Origin: Methanobrevibacter sp.
GTDB taxonomy: Archaea; Methanobacteriota; Methanobacteria; Methanobacteriales; Methanobacteriaceae
Direction of reading: 5' to 3'
NCBI GenBank assembly: GCA_016838945.1
Contig: JADLKP010000018.1
Span: forward strand, 1 to 19,383
DNA: 19,383 bases
Positions within the stretch are counted from its first letter, which is position 1; every line of letters begins with the position of its first letter. The translations under genes and the position numbers were made by a program. Of this stretch, positions 1 through 6,111 are shown piece by piece. The notes below the pieces were generated by a model. It did no database searches and was not told the origin of the DNA. It saw nothing but the letters and a program-made list of their open reading frames with translations.

Positions 1-150
1 TGTTTTTTTCTGTTATTTTTTTTAGTTATTTTTTTTAATCATACTTTTGTTTGTTTTTGATTATTTTATGATACATTTATATATGCATTGTTCACTAATA
101 TAACTCTGAGAATTGATTTTTGGGTTATAAAATCAAAATAAACTACCCTT

Positions 151-168
151 GAAAGCCTTATAAATTTA
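151..168 (+). promoter_or_regulatory. Candidate BRE/TATA promoter of the radical SAM gene
   Basis: A purine-rich stretch GAAAGC followed by CTTATAAATTTAA resembles an archaeal BRE plus TATA box. Transcription would start about 25 bases downstream, near 185-190, giving a very short leader. A second TATA-like run, TTTATATATG at 76-85, would give a leader of about 90 bases. I cannot tell which is used. Confidence 0.4.
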
Positions 169-197
169 ATTCATGCTTGATTTAGAGAGTGAAAATA

Positions 198-1289
198 ATG
201 GAAAACAACTTTAATCTACAGGAATATCTTGCTGATGGAGCAGAAGTCATTGTCAAGGATGCAATCAAGGCATCTCTAAAGAATCCTAAAGAGAGTCTGT
301 TCTTGGCTAACTTTGCAAAACATACAAGAAAAGCGAGCAAAATTAGACAGGATTATGAGAAAAAAGGCCAAAACATCCCTATTTTTTTGATAGCAAGTAT
401 TACAAGCAGCTGCAATTTGCATTGTACCGGATGCTATTCAAGAGCGAATGATGCATGCAATGACGATGAACCTTTAAATCAATTAAGTGGAGATGAATGG
501 GAAGATATCTTTGCACAAGCAAGGAATCTTGGAATAAGCTTTATTGTGCTTGCAGGCGGAGAGCCAATGATTCGGGAAGATGTTATAGTTAAGGCAAGCC
601 AATTCAATGAAATACTGTTCCCAATCTTTACAAATGGAACCCTATTGGATAAGGATTACTTGAAATTGTTTGATGAAAACAGGAATCTTGTTCCGATCTT
701 TTCCATTGAAGGAGATGAAGAGGTAACTGATTTGAGAAGAGGAGAAGGAGTTTACAATCAGCTATTGAATTCTATGGATTTGATGAAAAGGAACAACATC
801 ATCTTTGGATCCTCACTCACATTTACAAAAGGAAACTTATCTAATCTGCTTTCAAGGGAATATATCAACCAGCTAAGGGACTTTGGTTGCAAGGTGGTGT
901 TTTTCATTGAATATGTTCCAGTAAATGAAGATACTGTGGAACTGGCTCCTGGTGATGATGAGAGGGAAATGCTTTTGAATGAGCTTGAACTTCTTAGAAA
1001 GGAGTATGATGATATGCTGTTTTTATCTTTCCCTGGAGATGAAAAGACCTCTGGAGGCTGCCTTGCAGCAGGAAGAGGATTTTTCCATATCAATTCCCAT
1101 GGTGGTGCTGAGCCTTGTCCTGCGTCACCTTATTCTGATATTAATGTTAGGGACTGTTCTCTTCTTGAAGCTTTAGATTCAAAATTATTCATGTCACTTC
1201 GTGATGGAGGCATCCTTTTGGATGATCATGAAGGTGGATGTGTATTGTTTGAACACAAGGAAGAAGTGGAAAGAATATTAAATGAATGA
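198..1289 (+). CDS. Radical SAM protein with SPASM-like C-terminal cysteines
   Basis: A 363-residue radical SAM enzyme. The [4Fe-4S]-binding motif C-x3-C-x2-C is seen as Cys72, Cys76 and Cys79 (SCNLHCTGCY), followed by the SAM-contacting GGEP at 120-123. The C-terminal third has further cysteines at 288, 307, 320 and 348 in the contexts SGGC, EPCP and GGCVLF, typical of SPASM/twitch domains that carry auxiliary Fe-S clusters. The N-terminal 60 residues are helical and precede the barrel. I chose ATG 198 over the in-frame GTG 189 because GAGTGA at 187-192 then serves as SD. The gene stands alone: an A+T-rich leader lies before it and a T-rich tract after it. Substrate is unknown; no peptide precursor or partner enzyme is visible nearby. 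The family call is firm, the reaction is not. Confidence 0.85.
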   Translation: MENNFNLQEYLADGAEVIVKDAIKASLKNPKESLFLANFAKHTRKASKIRQDYEKKGQNIPIFLIASITSSCNLHCTGCYSRANDACNDDEPLNQLSGDEWEDIFAQARNLGISFIVLAGGEPMIREDVIVKASQFNEILFPIFTNGTLLDKDYLKLFDENRNLVPIFSIEGDEEVTDLRRGEGVYNQLLNSMDLMKRNNIIFGSSLTFTKGNLSNLLSREYINQLRDFGCKVVFFIEYVPVNEDTVELAPGDDEREMLLNELELLRKEYDDMLFLSFPGDEKTSGGCLAAGRGFFHINSHGGAEPCPASPYSDINVRDCSLLEALDSKLFMSLRDGGILLDDHEGGCVLFEHKEEVERILNE

Positions 1290-1335
1290 TTTTTTAAATT
1301 TTAATTCTTTTCTTTTTTTAATTTTTTTAATCTAT
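1290..1335 (+). terminator. T-rich terminator tract after the radical SAM gene
   Basis: Several runs of five to seven T follow the stop codon directly, without a clear hairpin. This is the usual form of archaeal intrinsic termination. Confidence 0.5.
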
Positions 1336-1347
1336 CTTTTTTAGCTA

Positions 1348-1381
1348 TTTTTCGATAAATATAATAATTAATTTAATTAAA
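1348..1381 (+). repeat. 34-bp direct repeat, copy 1 (promoter region of zinc-ribbon gene)
   Basis: These 34 bases, beginning TTTTTCGATAAATATAATAA, recur identically at 3260-3293 before the next gene. The copy contains a TATA-like AAATATAATAA, so it is probably the core promoter and perhaps an operator. It lies about 62 bases before the start codon of the downstream gene. Confidence 0.7.
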
Positions 1382-1443
1382 TTTTTATTTAGAAAAGTAA
1401 TTTCACTATTCTTATAATTTTTAAATAGTTTAAGAGGGATGAT

Positions 1444-2835
1444 ATGGATAAGTTTTGCCAAAAATGCGGAAATAAATTAGATGGAACGGATAATTTTTGT
1501 ACTCATTGTGGAGTAAAAATAGATGATGTAAAATTAAATCCAAAAAGAACAGAAAAGATTAACAAATCAATTTCAGATTCAGATGGAAAAACAATGCTAC
1601 ATAAATTAACTGGATATTCAACAAAGAAAAAAAATAAGTTTTCTAAAAGGTTTCTAGATGAAGCAAACAGAAAGGGAATCACTGAGGATGAATTGGAAGA
1701 AATTTGTAAAAAGATTCTTGAAGAAATTGAACCTCATAATTTAAAAGGCAATGACGTAAAAGATATGTTAGAATCTTATTTGGAAAAGGAATACTCAAAA
1801 AATCTAAATAAATTTTTCTCCTTGATTCGAAATGGGTGTCCCTGTGAAATAAAAACAAAACGTGAAAAGACAATATATAGGGAAAGAAAGCTTGGTACAG
1901 AGGGTGGTGGCTTAAAGGAAGCGGCTGTATGGGGTCCCTTAGCAAGCTACAAGGGTAGAATAACCTATGAAGAGGGTGAGCATACTAGATTTGCAGTTAT
2001 GCCTGAGATTGTACATGTCTGGGAGTTTGAAAAATGTACTGTGTACTTTTTTGAGAATTATTTCACTTTCTTTGACAATCAAATTTTTTACAAGGATATA
2101 ACTCATTTGGAATTAGATGATGATGAAATAATTGTAGTGAGTAATGATAAATGGAAAAGGACTTTCAGAACACCAACAGACAAATGGATCAGTGATGAAA
2201 AGACAAGATTGGTATATAAATCCGGTTTTTACAATATCCTAAATGAAAAGGGGCAAAACATTCCTCATTGGTTCTTGTATGGTGGGGAAAAAGAAACTAC
2301 TATTGAAGGGAACGCTTGTGAAGATAAAGATAAAGAACCTATTTCTATTTTTGAAATTATTAACTTTAATGGGGTAGAAAAGGAAACTAGCTCCAATAAT
2401 AAACCTAACGAATTAAATGATGAGGATATGGGAGTGGGGTCTGATAATGAATCTGGTGAATTAAAAGATGTAGATATTGCAGAAACTCATCATGATATTG
2501 GATCTGATGAATATAAAAGGAAGTGTCCCAAATGCGGTAAGGCACTTAATGATGATTTCGAATTCTGCCCATATTGTGGCTATAAGATTGAAAAAAGAGC
2601 TTGTCCTAAATGTTTGACCATATATGAAGATGATTTTACCCATTGTCCAAAATGTGGGTTAAGACTTTGCACTTCAGAGGAATTTGATGAAATTGTCGCA
2701 CTTACAAAAAAGGCACATGAATCTTATGAAAATGCGGATTATCAGGGCGCAATAGATATCTTAAAAACTCAATTGGAATATTATCCAAATCCTGAGGATA
2801 TATTATTCTTGTTAGAGACTGCTATTATTGTCTAA
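1444..2835 (+). CDS. Zinc-ribbon protein, N-terminal part of a frameshifted gene
   Basis: Reads 463 residues and then runs into an early stop. An N-terminal zinc ribbon has Cys5, Cys8, Cys19 and Cys22 (FCQKCG, FCTHCG). A charged helical stretch (about 60-130) and a beta-rich middle domain (about 135-280) that I do not recognise follow. An acidic linker leads to a double zinc ribbon from Cys361 (KCPKCG, FCPYCG, ACPKC, HCPKCG) and then the start of TPR-like helices (about 425-463). The last residues, after LLE, no longer look like TPR, whereas another frame resumes a good TPR, so the real gene runs on to 3200. The ATG at 1444 has the SD GAGGG five bases upstream. The four ribbon modules suggest a soluble scaffold, perhaps binding protein or nucleic acid. 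No enzymatic motif is seen. Confidence 0.8.
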   Translation: MDKFCQKCGNKLDGTDNFCTHCGVKIDDVKLNPKRTEKINKSISDSDGKTMLHKLTGYSTKKKNKFSKRFLDEANRKGITEDELEEICKKILEEIEPHNLKGNDVKDMLESYLEKEYSKNLNKFFSLIRNGCPCEIKTKREKTIYRERKLGTEGGGLKEAAVWGPLASYKGRITYEEGEHTRFAVMPEIVHVWEFEKCTVYFFENYFTFFDNQIFYKDITHLELDDDEIIVVSNDKWKRTFRTPTDKWISDEKTRLVYKSGFYNILNEKGQNIPHWFLYGGEKETTIEGNACEDKDKEPISIFEIINFNGVEKETSSNNKPNELNDEDMGVGSDNESGELKDVDIAETHHDIGSDEYKRKCPKCGKALNDDFEFCPYCGYKIEKRACPKCLTIYEDDFTHCPKCGLRLCTSEEFDEIVALTKKAHESYENADYQGAIDILKTQLEYYPNPEDILFLLETAIIV

Positions 2836-2861
2836 ATGATTATGACAATGCAAATCAATAT

Positions 2862-3200
2862 TTGGATAAACTGGCTGAAATAAATCAGAATCATAAAAAC
2901 CTATGGTTTAAGAAAGCACAAATAGCTTCAGTTAAAAAGGATTACAACAAGGAAGAAGAATATTGCTTAAAGGAAATTGGTGCACATCCTAGTAATAAGG
3001 AAGCTTATTTGCTTTTGATGGATTGTTACAGCGATAATAATGAATATGAAAAATTGGATTCTGTTCTTGAGGATCTATCAAAGCTTGATGATGGCAAAGA
3101 TTATTTGCTCCAAGTTTATCTCCTTTTGGGAAAAGGTGAAGATGGAGAAACAGAACAGACTAAGATATTGAAAGAAAAGATTAAAAATGCATTACTTTAA
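2862..3200 (+). CDS. TPR-containing C-terminal part of the frameshifted zinc-ribbon gene
   Basis: This frame is open from 2796, after a TGA at 2793-2795, to the stop at 3200. The residues just before 2862 (CYYCLNDYDNANQY) continue a TPR helix pair that fits the end of the upstream reading frame. The nominal start, TTG at 2862, has no SD. It is therefore best read as the C-terminus of the 1444 gene, displaced by one base. It carries about three TPR-like helix pairs (LWFKKAQIASVKKDYNKEEE, AYLLLMDCYSDNNEYEKL, YLLQVYLLLGK). The break could be a real mutation, a sequencing error or frameshifting. A single added A near 2813 would restore one reading frame of about 585 residues. Confidence 0.7.
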   Translation: MDKLAEINQNHKNLWFKKAQIASVKKDYNKEEEYCLKEIGAHPSNKEAYLLLMDCYSDNNEYEKLDSVLEDLSKLDDGKDYLLQVYLLLGKGEDGETEQTKILKEKIKNALL

Positions 3201-3245
3201 TTCTTTTCTCTTTTTCTAACTTTCATTATTTTTTATTTTTCATTT
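3201..3245 (+). terminator. T-rich terminator tract after the TPR region
   Basis: TTCTTTTCTCTTTTTC and further T-runs follow the stop codon at once, with no hairpin. This supports the view that transcription of the split gene ends here rather than at 2835. Confidence 0.45.
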
Positions 3246-3259
3246 TCTTAAATCCGCTC

Positions 3260-3293
3260 TTTTTCGATAAATATAATAATTAATTTAATTAAA
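3260..3293 (+). repeat. 34-bp direct repeat, copy 2 (promoter region of 3349 gene)
   Basis: Identical to 1348-1381, including the TATA-like AAATATAATAA. It lies about 56 bases before the start codon at 3349, close to the spacing of copy 1 before its own gene. The sequences on either side differ apart from general A+T richness. Confidence 0.7.
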
Positions 3294-3348
3294 ATTTTAT
3301 TATAGATTAAAAATTATTTTAAAAACTTTTTATCAATCAATTTAGGTC

Positions 3349-4164
3349 GTGTTTATCATATTTAATCAAGATTTAGAATTCAAAGGAAAATCAATCCCTC
3401 GTGTAGTTTTGGGAAATGCCCCATTTCTTGCGGATGCCTATTTTGGCCATAGGACTCGTTTGTATAATTTAGACTTGCTTAGAAACCCAAACAATGTAAG
3501 CAAGATAATCGAAAAGTCATATGAATGTGGTGTAAGGTCAATTAATTTGGCAAATAAGGAAAATCTTCTTAAGGCATTCAAAATGGCTTGTGACAATGGA
3601 GTTGAAATGCAATCCGTTTCAACAATCGGAAAGACAGAAATGGATTATGTTTTCCCTAATTATGAACAGGCAAGAATGGAAGCTACTTGGAAGGAAGACA
3701 TTGAAAACCTTGCCCAATTCGATAACTCTGTGATGCTTGTTGATGAGTTCTTGGTTGATACATATGATTGGGATTTCATAATTGGGATATTGGATGAGAT
3801 CAATAGTGCAGGAGTTCCAGCAGGAATTATCACTTCTTTCCCATTCAAAACAAGTGAAAAATTAATAGATTCTCCTATCCTTGAAGATAAAACCCTGTTC
3901 GACTTTTATATGATTCCAGTGAACAAGCTTGGATACATGATGGATGTTCCTGATTTCAGAGTGGATAAGCAGGATGAGCTTAATTTAATGCTTGAAAAGA
4001 TTGATAAGAAAGTAATTATTAATAAGATCTTGGCAGTTGGAATTCAAAAGCCAGATGAAGCTTTTAATTTCCTGAATACATTGGATTTTGCAGATATGGT
4101 ATCTGTAGGTATAGCATCAGAAAGGGAAGCGGAAGAAAGCTTCGGAATTTTAAATAAAATTTAA
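3349..4164 (+). CDS. Conserved protein of unknown function, possibly TIM-barrel fold
   Basis: A 271-residue soluble protein with no signal peptide or membrane segment. The opening KSIPRVVLGNAPF followed by KIIEKSYECGVRSINL looks like the first strands and helix of an alpha/beta barrel of the aldo-keto reductase type. I cannot find the catalytic Asp-Tyr-Lys-His tetrad of that family, so I do not assign activity. Alternating strands and helices continue to the end (VMLVDEFLV, AGIITSFPF, FYMIPVNK, KILAVGIQKP, MVSVGIAS). The GTG at 3349 is the only plausible start; AGGT at 3344-3347 is too close to be an ordinary SD, so the start is less sure than for neighbours. It shares its upstream 34-bp element with the zinc-ribbon gene and may be controlled together with it. 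Confidence 0.7.
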   Translation: MFIIFNQDLEFKGKSIPRVVLGNAPFLADAYFGHRTRLYNLDLLRNPNNVSKIIEKSYECGVRSINLANKENLLKAFKMACDNGVEMQSVSTIGKTEMDYVFPNYEQARMEATWKEDIENLAQFDNSVMLVDEFLVDTYDWDFIIGILDEINSAGVPAGIITSFPFKTSEKLIDSPILEDKTLFDFYMIPVNKLGYMMDVPDFRVDKQDELNLMLEKIDKKVIINKILAVGIQKPDEAFNFLNTLDFADMVSVGIASEREAEESFGILNKI

Positions 4165-4176
4165 TGTAAATTTATA

Positions 4177-4195
4177 AATATAACTATTGTTATAA
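4177..4195. promoter_or_regulatory. Inverted-repeat element, copy 1 (upstream of fdhD)
   Basis: AATATAACTATTGTTATAA contains perfect 6-base arms TATAAC and GTTATA around TATT. The same 19 bases recur at 5158-5176 before the TIR-like gene. This looks like a regulator binding site, but it could also belong to the 3' end of the upstream gene. Confidence 0.5.
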
Positions 4196-4210
4196 ATAAT
4201 ACTTGTAATT

Positions 4211-4247
4211 TGGATATATTGAAATATATTGAAATATATTGAAATAG
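4211..4247. repeat. 10-bp tandem repeat in the fdhD promoter region
   Basis: About three and a half copies of GAAATATATT lie head to tail, one DNA turn per unit. Each unit contains a TATA-like ATATATT. The array lies 55-90 bases before the fdhD start. Confidence 0.75.
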
Positions 4248-4301
4248 ATGATTTAAAATTAAGATAATTTTTCAGATTTTATTTGTTTTAAGGTGAGGAA
4301 A

Positions 4302-5132
4302 ATGGAGTTCATTAAGAAAATCCCTGCAATCAGATGGGAAAATGGGAAATATGAAAAGGTAGTGGAAGAGACCGTTGAGGATGAAAACATATATTTCTAT
4401 ATTGACTTCCTCCAGCCACGTAAATTTTCCACATATCCTGCAGATTTGGAAGATTTTGCCATTGGATATTGCTTAGGTGATGGATTGGTCAAATCTGTTG
4501 ATGAGATTGAAAGCATCGAAGTTGATGATAAGAAGGTTATCATCAAAACTGTCCATCTTCATACTCCAGAAATCGACCTTGAAAGCGATGATTTGGTTCA
4601 GGAAAAGGAAGGCGGAGCCAAACATGCCTGTGCCTGCAGACTCTTGGAATATCAGGGGGTGATGTCTGATAGTGCAGGAGGATGGAGAACTGAACTCAAG
4701 TCAATTGAACCGGTTGAATCTGATTTGGTCGTGAATGCAACAGATATTATAGAAAACATGAAAAGGCTTACCGCTAAGGCAGAAATATGGCAGGAAACCG
4801 GAAGCGTTCATGTTGCACAATTGGTTTATGGTGACCAGTTCATTACCCGTGAAGATGTAAGCCGTCATGTAGCTGTTGACAAGGTGATAGGTGCAGCAGC
4901 CAAGGATGGATTTGACTTATCCAAATGCTATGTATGCTATAGTGGTAGAATGCCTGCAGATATGCTTATTAAAGTCGTTAGGGTAGGTATCCCTATATTG
5001 GTTTCCAATGCAGCTCCTGCAGGATCAGGTTATGACATTGCAGAAAAGGGAAACATCACTATGGTTGGCTTTGTACGTGGCGAGAGATTTAATCTTTACA
5101 CTGCTACAGAAAGAATCAATTTAGACAAATGA
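4302..5132 (+). CDS. fdhD: Formate dehydrogenase accessory sulfurtransferase FdhD
   Basis: A 276-residue member of the FdhD family, which transfers sulfur from a cysteine desulfurase to the molybdenum or tungsten bis-MGD cofactor of formate dehydrogenase. Recognised by REDVSRHVAVDKVIG (183-197, family consensus EDVGRHNAVDK), the preceding TGSVHVA (167-172), YSGRMPADM (213-221) and the C-terminal GIPILVSNAAP and MVGFVRGERFNLYT. The usual sulfur-carrying loop has a CxxC pair; here the only candidates are Cys110 and Cys112 in HACACR, a CxC. ATG 4302 is preferred over in-frame GTG 4293 because AGGTGA at 4291-4296 gives a strong SD. No formate dehydrogenase gene is in the window, so FdhD acts in trans. 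Formate is a main substrate for Methanobrevibacter methanogenesis. Confidence 0.92.
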   Translation: MEFIKKIPAIRWENGKYEKVVEETVEDENIYFYIDFLQPRKFSTYPADLEDFAIGYCLGDGLVKSVDEIESIEVDDKKVIIKTVHLHTPEIDLESDDLVQEKEGGAKHACACRLLEYQGVMSDSAGGWRTELKSIEPVESDLVVNATDIIENMKRLTAKAEIWQETGSVHVAQLVYGDQFITREDVSRHVAVDKVIGAAAKDGFDLSKCYVCYSGRMPADMLIKVVRVGIPILVSNAAPAGSGYDIAEKGNITMVGFVRGERFNLYTATERINLDK

Positions 5133-5157
5133 TCCTTTTTATATTTTTTTAATCAAT

Positions 5158-5176
5158 AATATAACTATTGTTATAA
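5158..5176. promoter_or_regulatory. Inverted-repeat element, copy 2 (between fdhD and the TIR-like gene)
   Basis: Same 19 bases as at 4177-4195 (TATAAC-TATT-GTTATA core). It lies about 25 bases after the fdhD stop, so it could also act as a weak RNA hairpin; but the first copy is likewise just behind a stop codon and has no T-run directly after it. Confidence 0.5.
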
Positions 5177-5184
5177 TAATATTC

Positions 5185-5311
5185 CTTTAAATATTTCATT
5201 TAAATTATAATTTCATTTAAATATTTTCTTTAAATGTTTCGTTTAATTATAATTTCATTTAAATATTTTCTTTAAAATATTTCGTTTAATTATAATTTCA
5301 TTTAAATATTT
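5185..5311. repeat. Three tandem copies of a ~42-bp unit upstream of the TIR-like gene
   Basis: Copies at 5185-5227, 5228-5269 and 5270-5311. Each starts CTTTAAA, contains a TTTC(A/G)TTTAA stretch and ends ATTATAATTTCATTTAAATA with minor changes. Each unit brings a TATA-like TTATAATTT, so the array may hold several promoters or operator copies. Confidence 0.75.
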
Positions 5312-5355
5312 ATTAATAATTTATTTGTTTTTTATTTATTCAATGAAGTGATTTT

Positions 5356-5787
5356 ATGTCAGATGAAAATCAAAAAAATAAGGTTTATAATCTTCTTATA
5401 AGCAAAGGCAATGATTCCTATAATGAATATGAATTCTATAAGGAAAGGATAAACAGTCAAAGTGACTTCTTATGGAATGAATACAATAATCAGGATAATG
5501 AGTTGAACGACGAGCTGTTTGAAAAGATAGATGTGATCGTATTGCTGTATGGTCTTTATCATCAAAATAAGGAAATATGTGATGAATTGATTGACAAATC
5601 ACAGGAATATGATATTCCATTGCTTTTTGTTCGTTCCTTTGGTGTGGAATATGTTTTAGAAGAAATAGTTGAGAAAGCTGATGCAGTGGTTGGTTGGAAT
5701 CCACATTGCATTATAGATGCGATTGTGACTCTGGTGAATGGTGAGGAAGAGTGGATCAAGCCTTGTGACATTGAAGATGAATCCTAA
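5356..5787 (+). CDS. Divergent TIR-like domain protein (ThsB/MTH538 type)
   Basis: A 143-residue single-domain protein. KVYNLLISKGND (9-20) aligns by eye with the first strand of TIR-like proteins of the ThsB/MTH538 (DUF1863) group (consensus YnvFISHsWDY). IDVIVLLYGLYHQNKEICDELID (58-80) matches their vivLaGmY...WI.yEI helix, and IPLLFVRSFGVE (87-98) plus ADAVVGWNPHCIIDAI (108-123) matches the IigV.PwG.E and VGWN..sIv.aI end. Several signature positions are changed (SHSW to SKGN; the usual Trp-Ile becomes Glu-Ile), so any NAD-related or nuclease activity is doubtful. ThsB-type proteins act in the Thoeris antiphage system in bacteria, but no ThsA-like effector is adjacent. ATG 5356 follows GAAGTGATTTT, the SD form seen at other genes here. 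Family assignment is by remembered consensus, moderately sure. Confidence 0.65.
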   Translation: MSDENQKNKVYNLLISKGNDSYNEYEFYKERINSQSDFLWNEYNNQDNELNDELFEKIDVIVLLYGLYHQNKEICDELIDKSQEYDIPLLFVRSFGVEYVLEEIVEKADAVVGWNPHCIIDAIVTLVNGEEEWIKPCDIEDES

Positions 5788-5879
5788 AATCTTCCCTTTA
5801 TTTTCTATTCTTTTAAATCTATTTTTTAAAATCTATTTTTTTTAAATCTATTTTTTTTAAATTTTTTTCTTAAATTTTA
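5788..5879. terminator. T-rich bidirectional terminator between convergent genes
   Basis: Repeats of AAATCTATTTTTTT with a 14-15 base step (5815, 5829, 5844) and further T-runs lie between the plus-strand TIR-like gene and the minus-strand small membrane protein. T-runs serve the plus strand. The minus strand reads A-runs here, so its own terminator is less clear. Confidence 0.5.
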
Positions 5880-6047
5880 TTACTTTTTCACTTTTTCAAG
5901 GTAAATATTTAATATGATTACAATTATTGCAAGAATTCCTAATCCTAATATGATCGGATTGACGACTCCAACGTAAAAGGTTAAGATAACAGCCAATATC
6001 AATGCAACAATAAGAATAATCATTCCTCTATTTTTTTTAAGATCCAT
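5880..6047 (-). CDS. Small two-helix membrane protein (55 residues)
   Basis: On the minus strand an ATG (complement of 6045-6047) opens a 55-residue frame ending in TAA at 5880-5882. It has a basic start (MDLKKNRG), a first hydrophobic helix (about 9-28, MIILIVALILAVILTFYVGV), a turn with VNP, a second helix (about 32-49, ending ILNIYL) and a basic end (EKVKK). This is a classic small inner-membrane protein with both ends in the cytoplasm. AAGGTGAGA, five to six bases before the ATG, is among the best SD sequences in the window and argues that it is translated. It precedes the HTH regulator's 3' end by about 65 bases in the same orientation, so it may be read from the regulator's transcript or from its own promoter. 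Function unknown. Confidence 0.75.
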   Translation of the reverse strand: MDLKKNRGMIILIVALILAVILTFYVGVVNPIILGLGILAIIVIILNIYLEKVKK

Positions 6048-6111
6048 ATTTCTCACCTTTGATTCTATAGAATATTCGATTTAATCGTTGAAATTAATAA
6101 GATATTTTAAA

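Noticed and set aside
758..1093. Minus-strand 111-residue frame inside the radical SAM gene
   Set aside because: Serine-rich shadow of the sense codons with no SD.
2796..2835. Programmed -1 ribosomal frameshift in the zinc-ribbon/TPR gene
   Set aside because: No X-XXY-YYZ slippery heptamer and no obvious downstream stem; mutation or sequencing error is simpler.
3349..4164. Active aldo-keto reductase
   Set aside because: Only the opening resembles that fold; the catalytic tetrad and cofactor-binding end are not recognisable.
4177..4195. ModE/tungstate-type operator before fdhD
   Set aside because: The palindrome would suit a molybdenum or tungsten regulator, but I cannot match it to a known consensus, so only a generic operator is claimed.
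5356..5787. A complete Thoeris-type defence system
   Set aside because: Only one TIR-like protein is present; no ThsA-like or other effector gene lies next to it.
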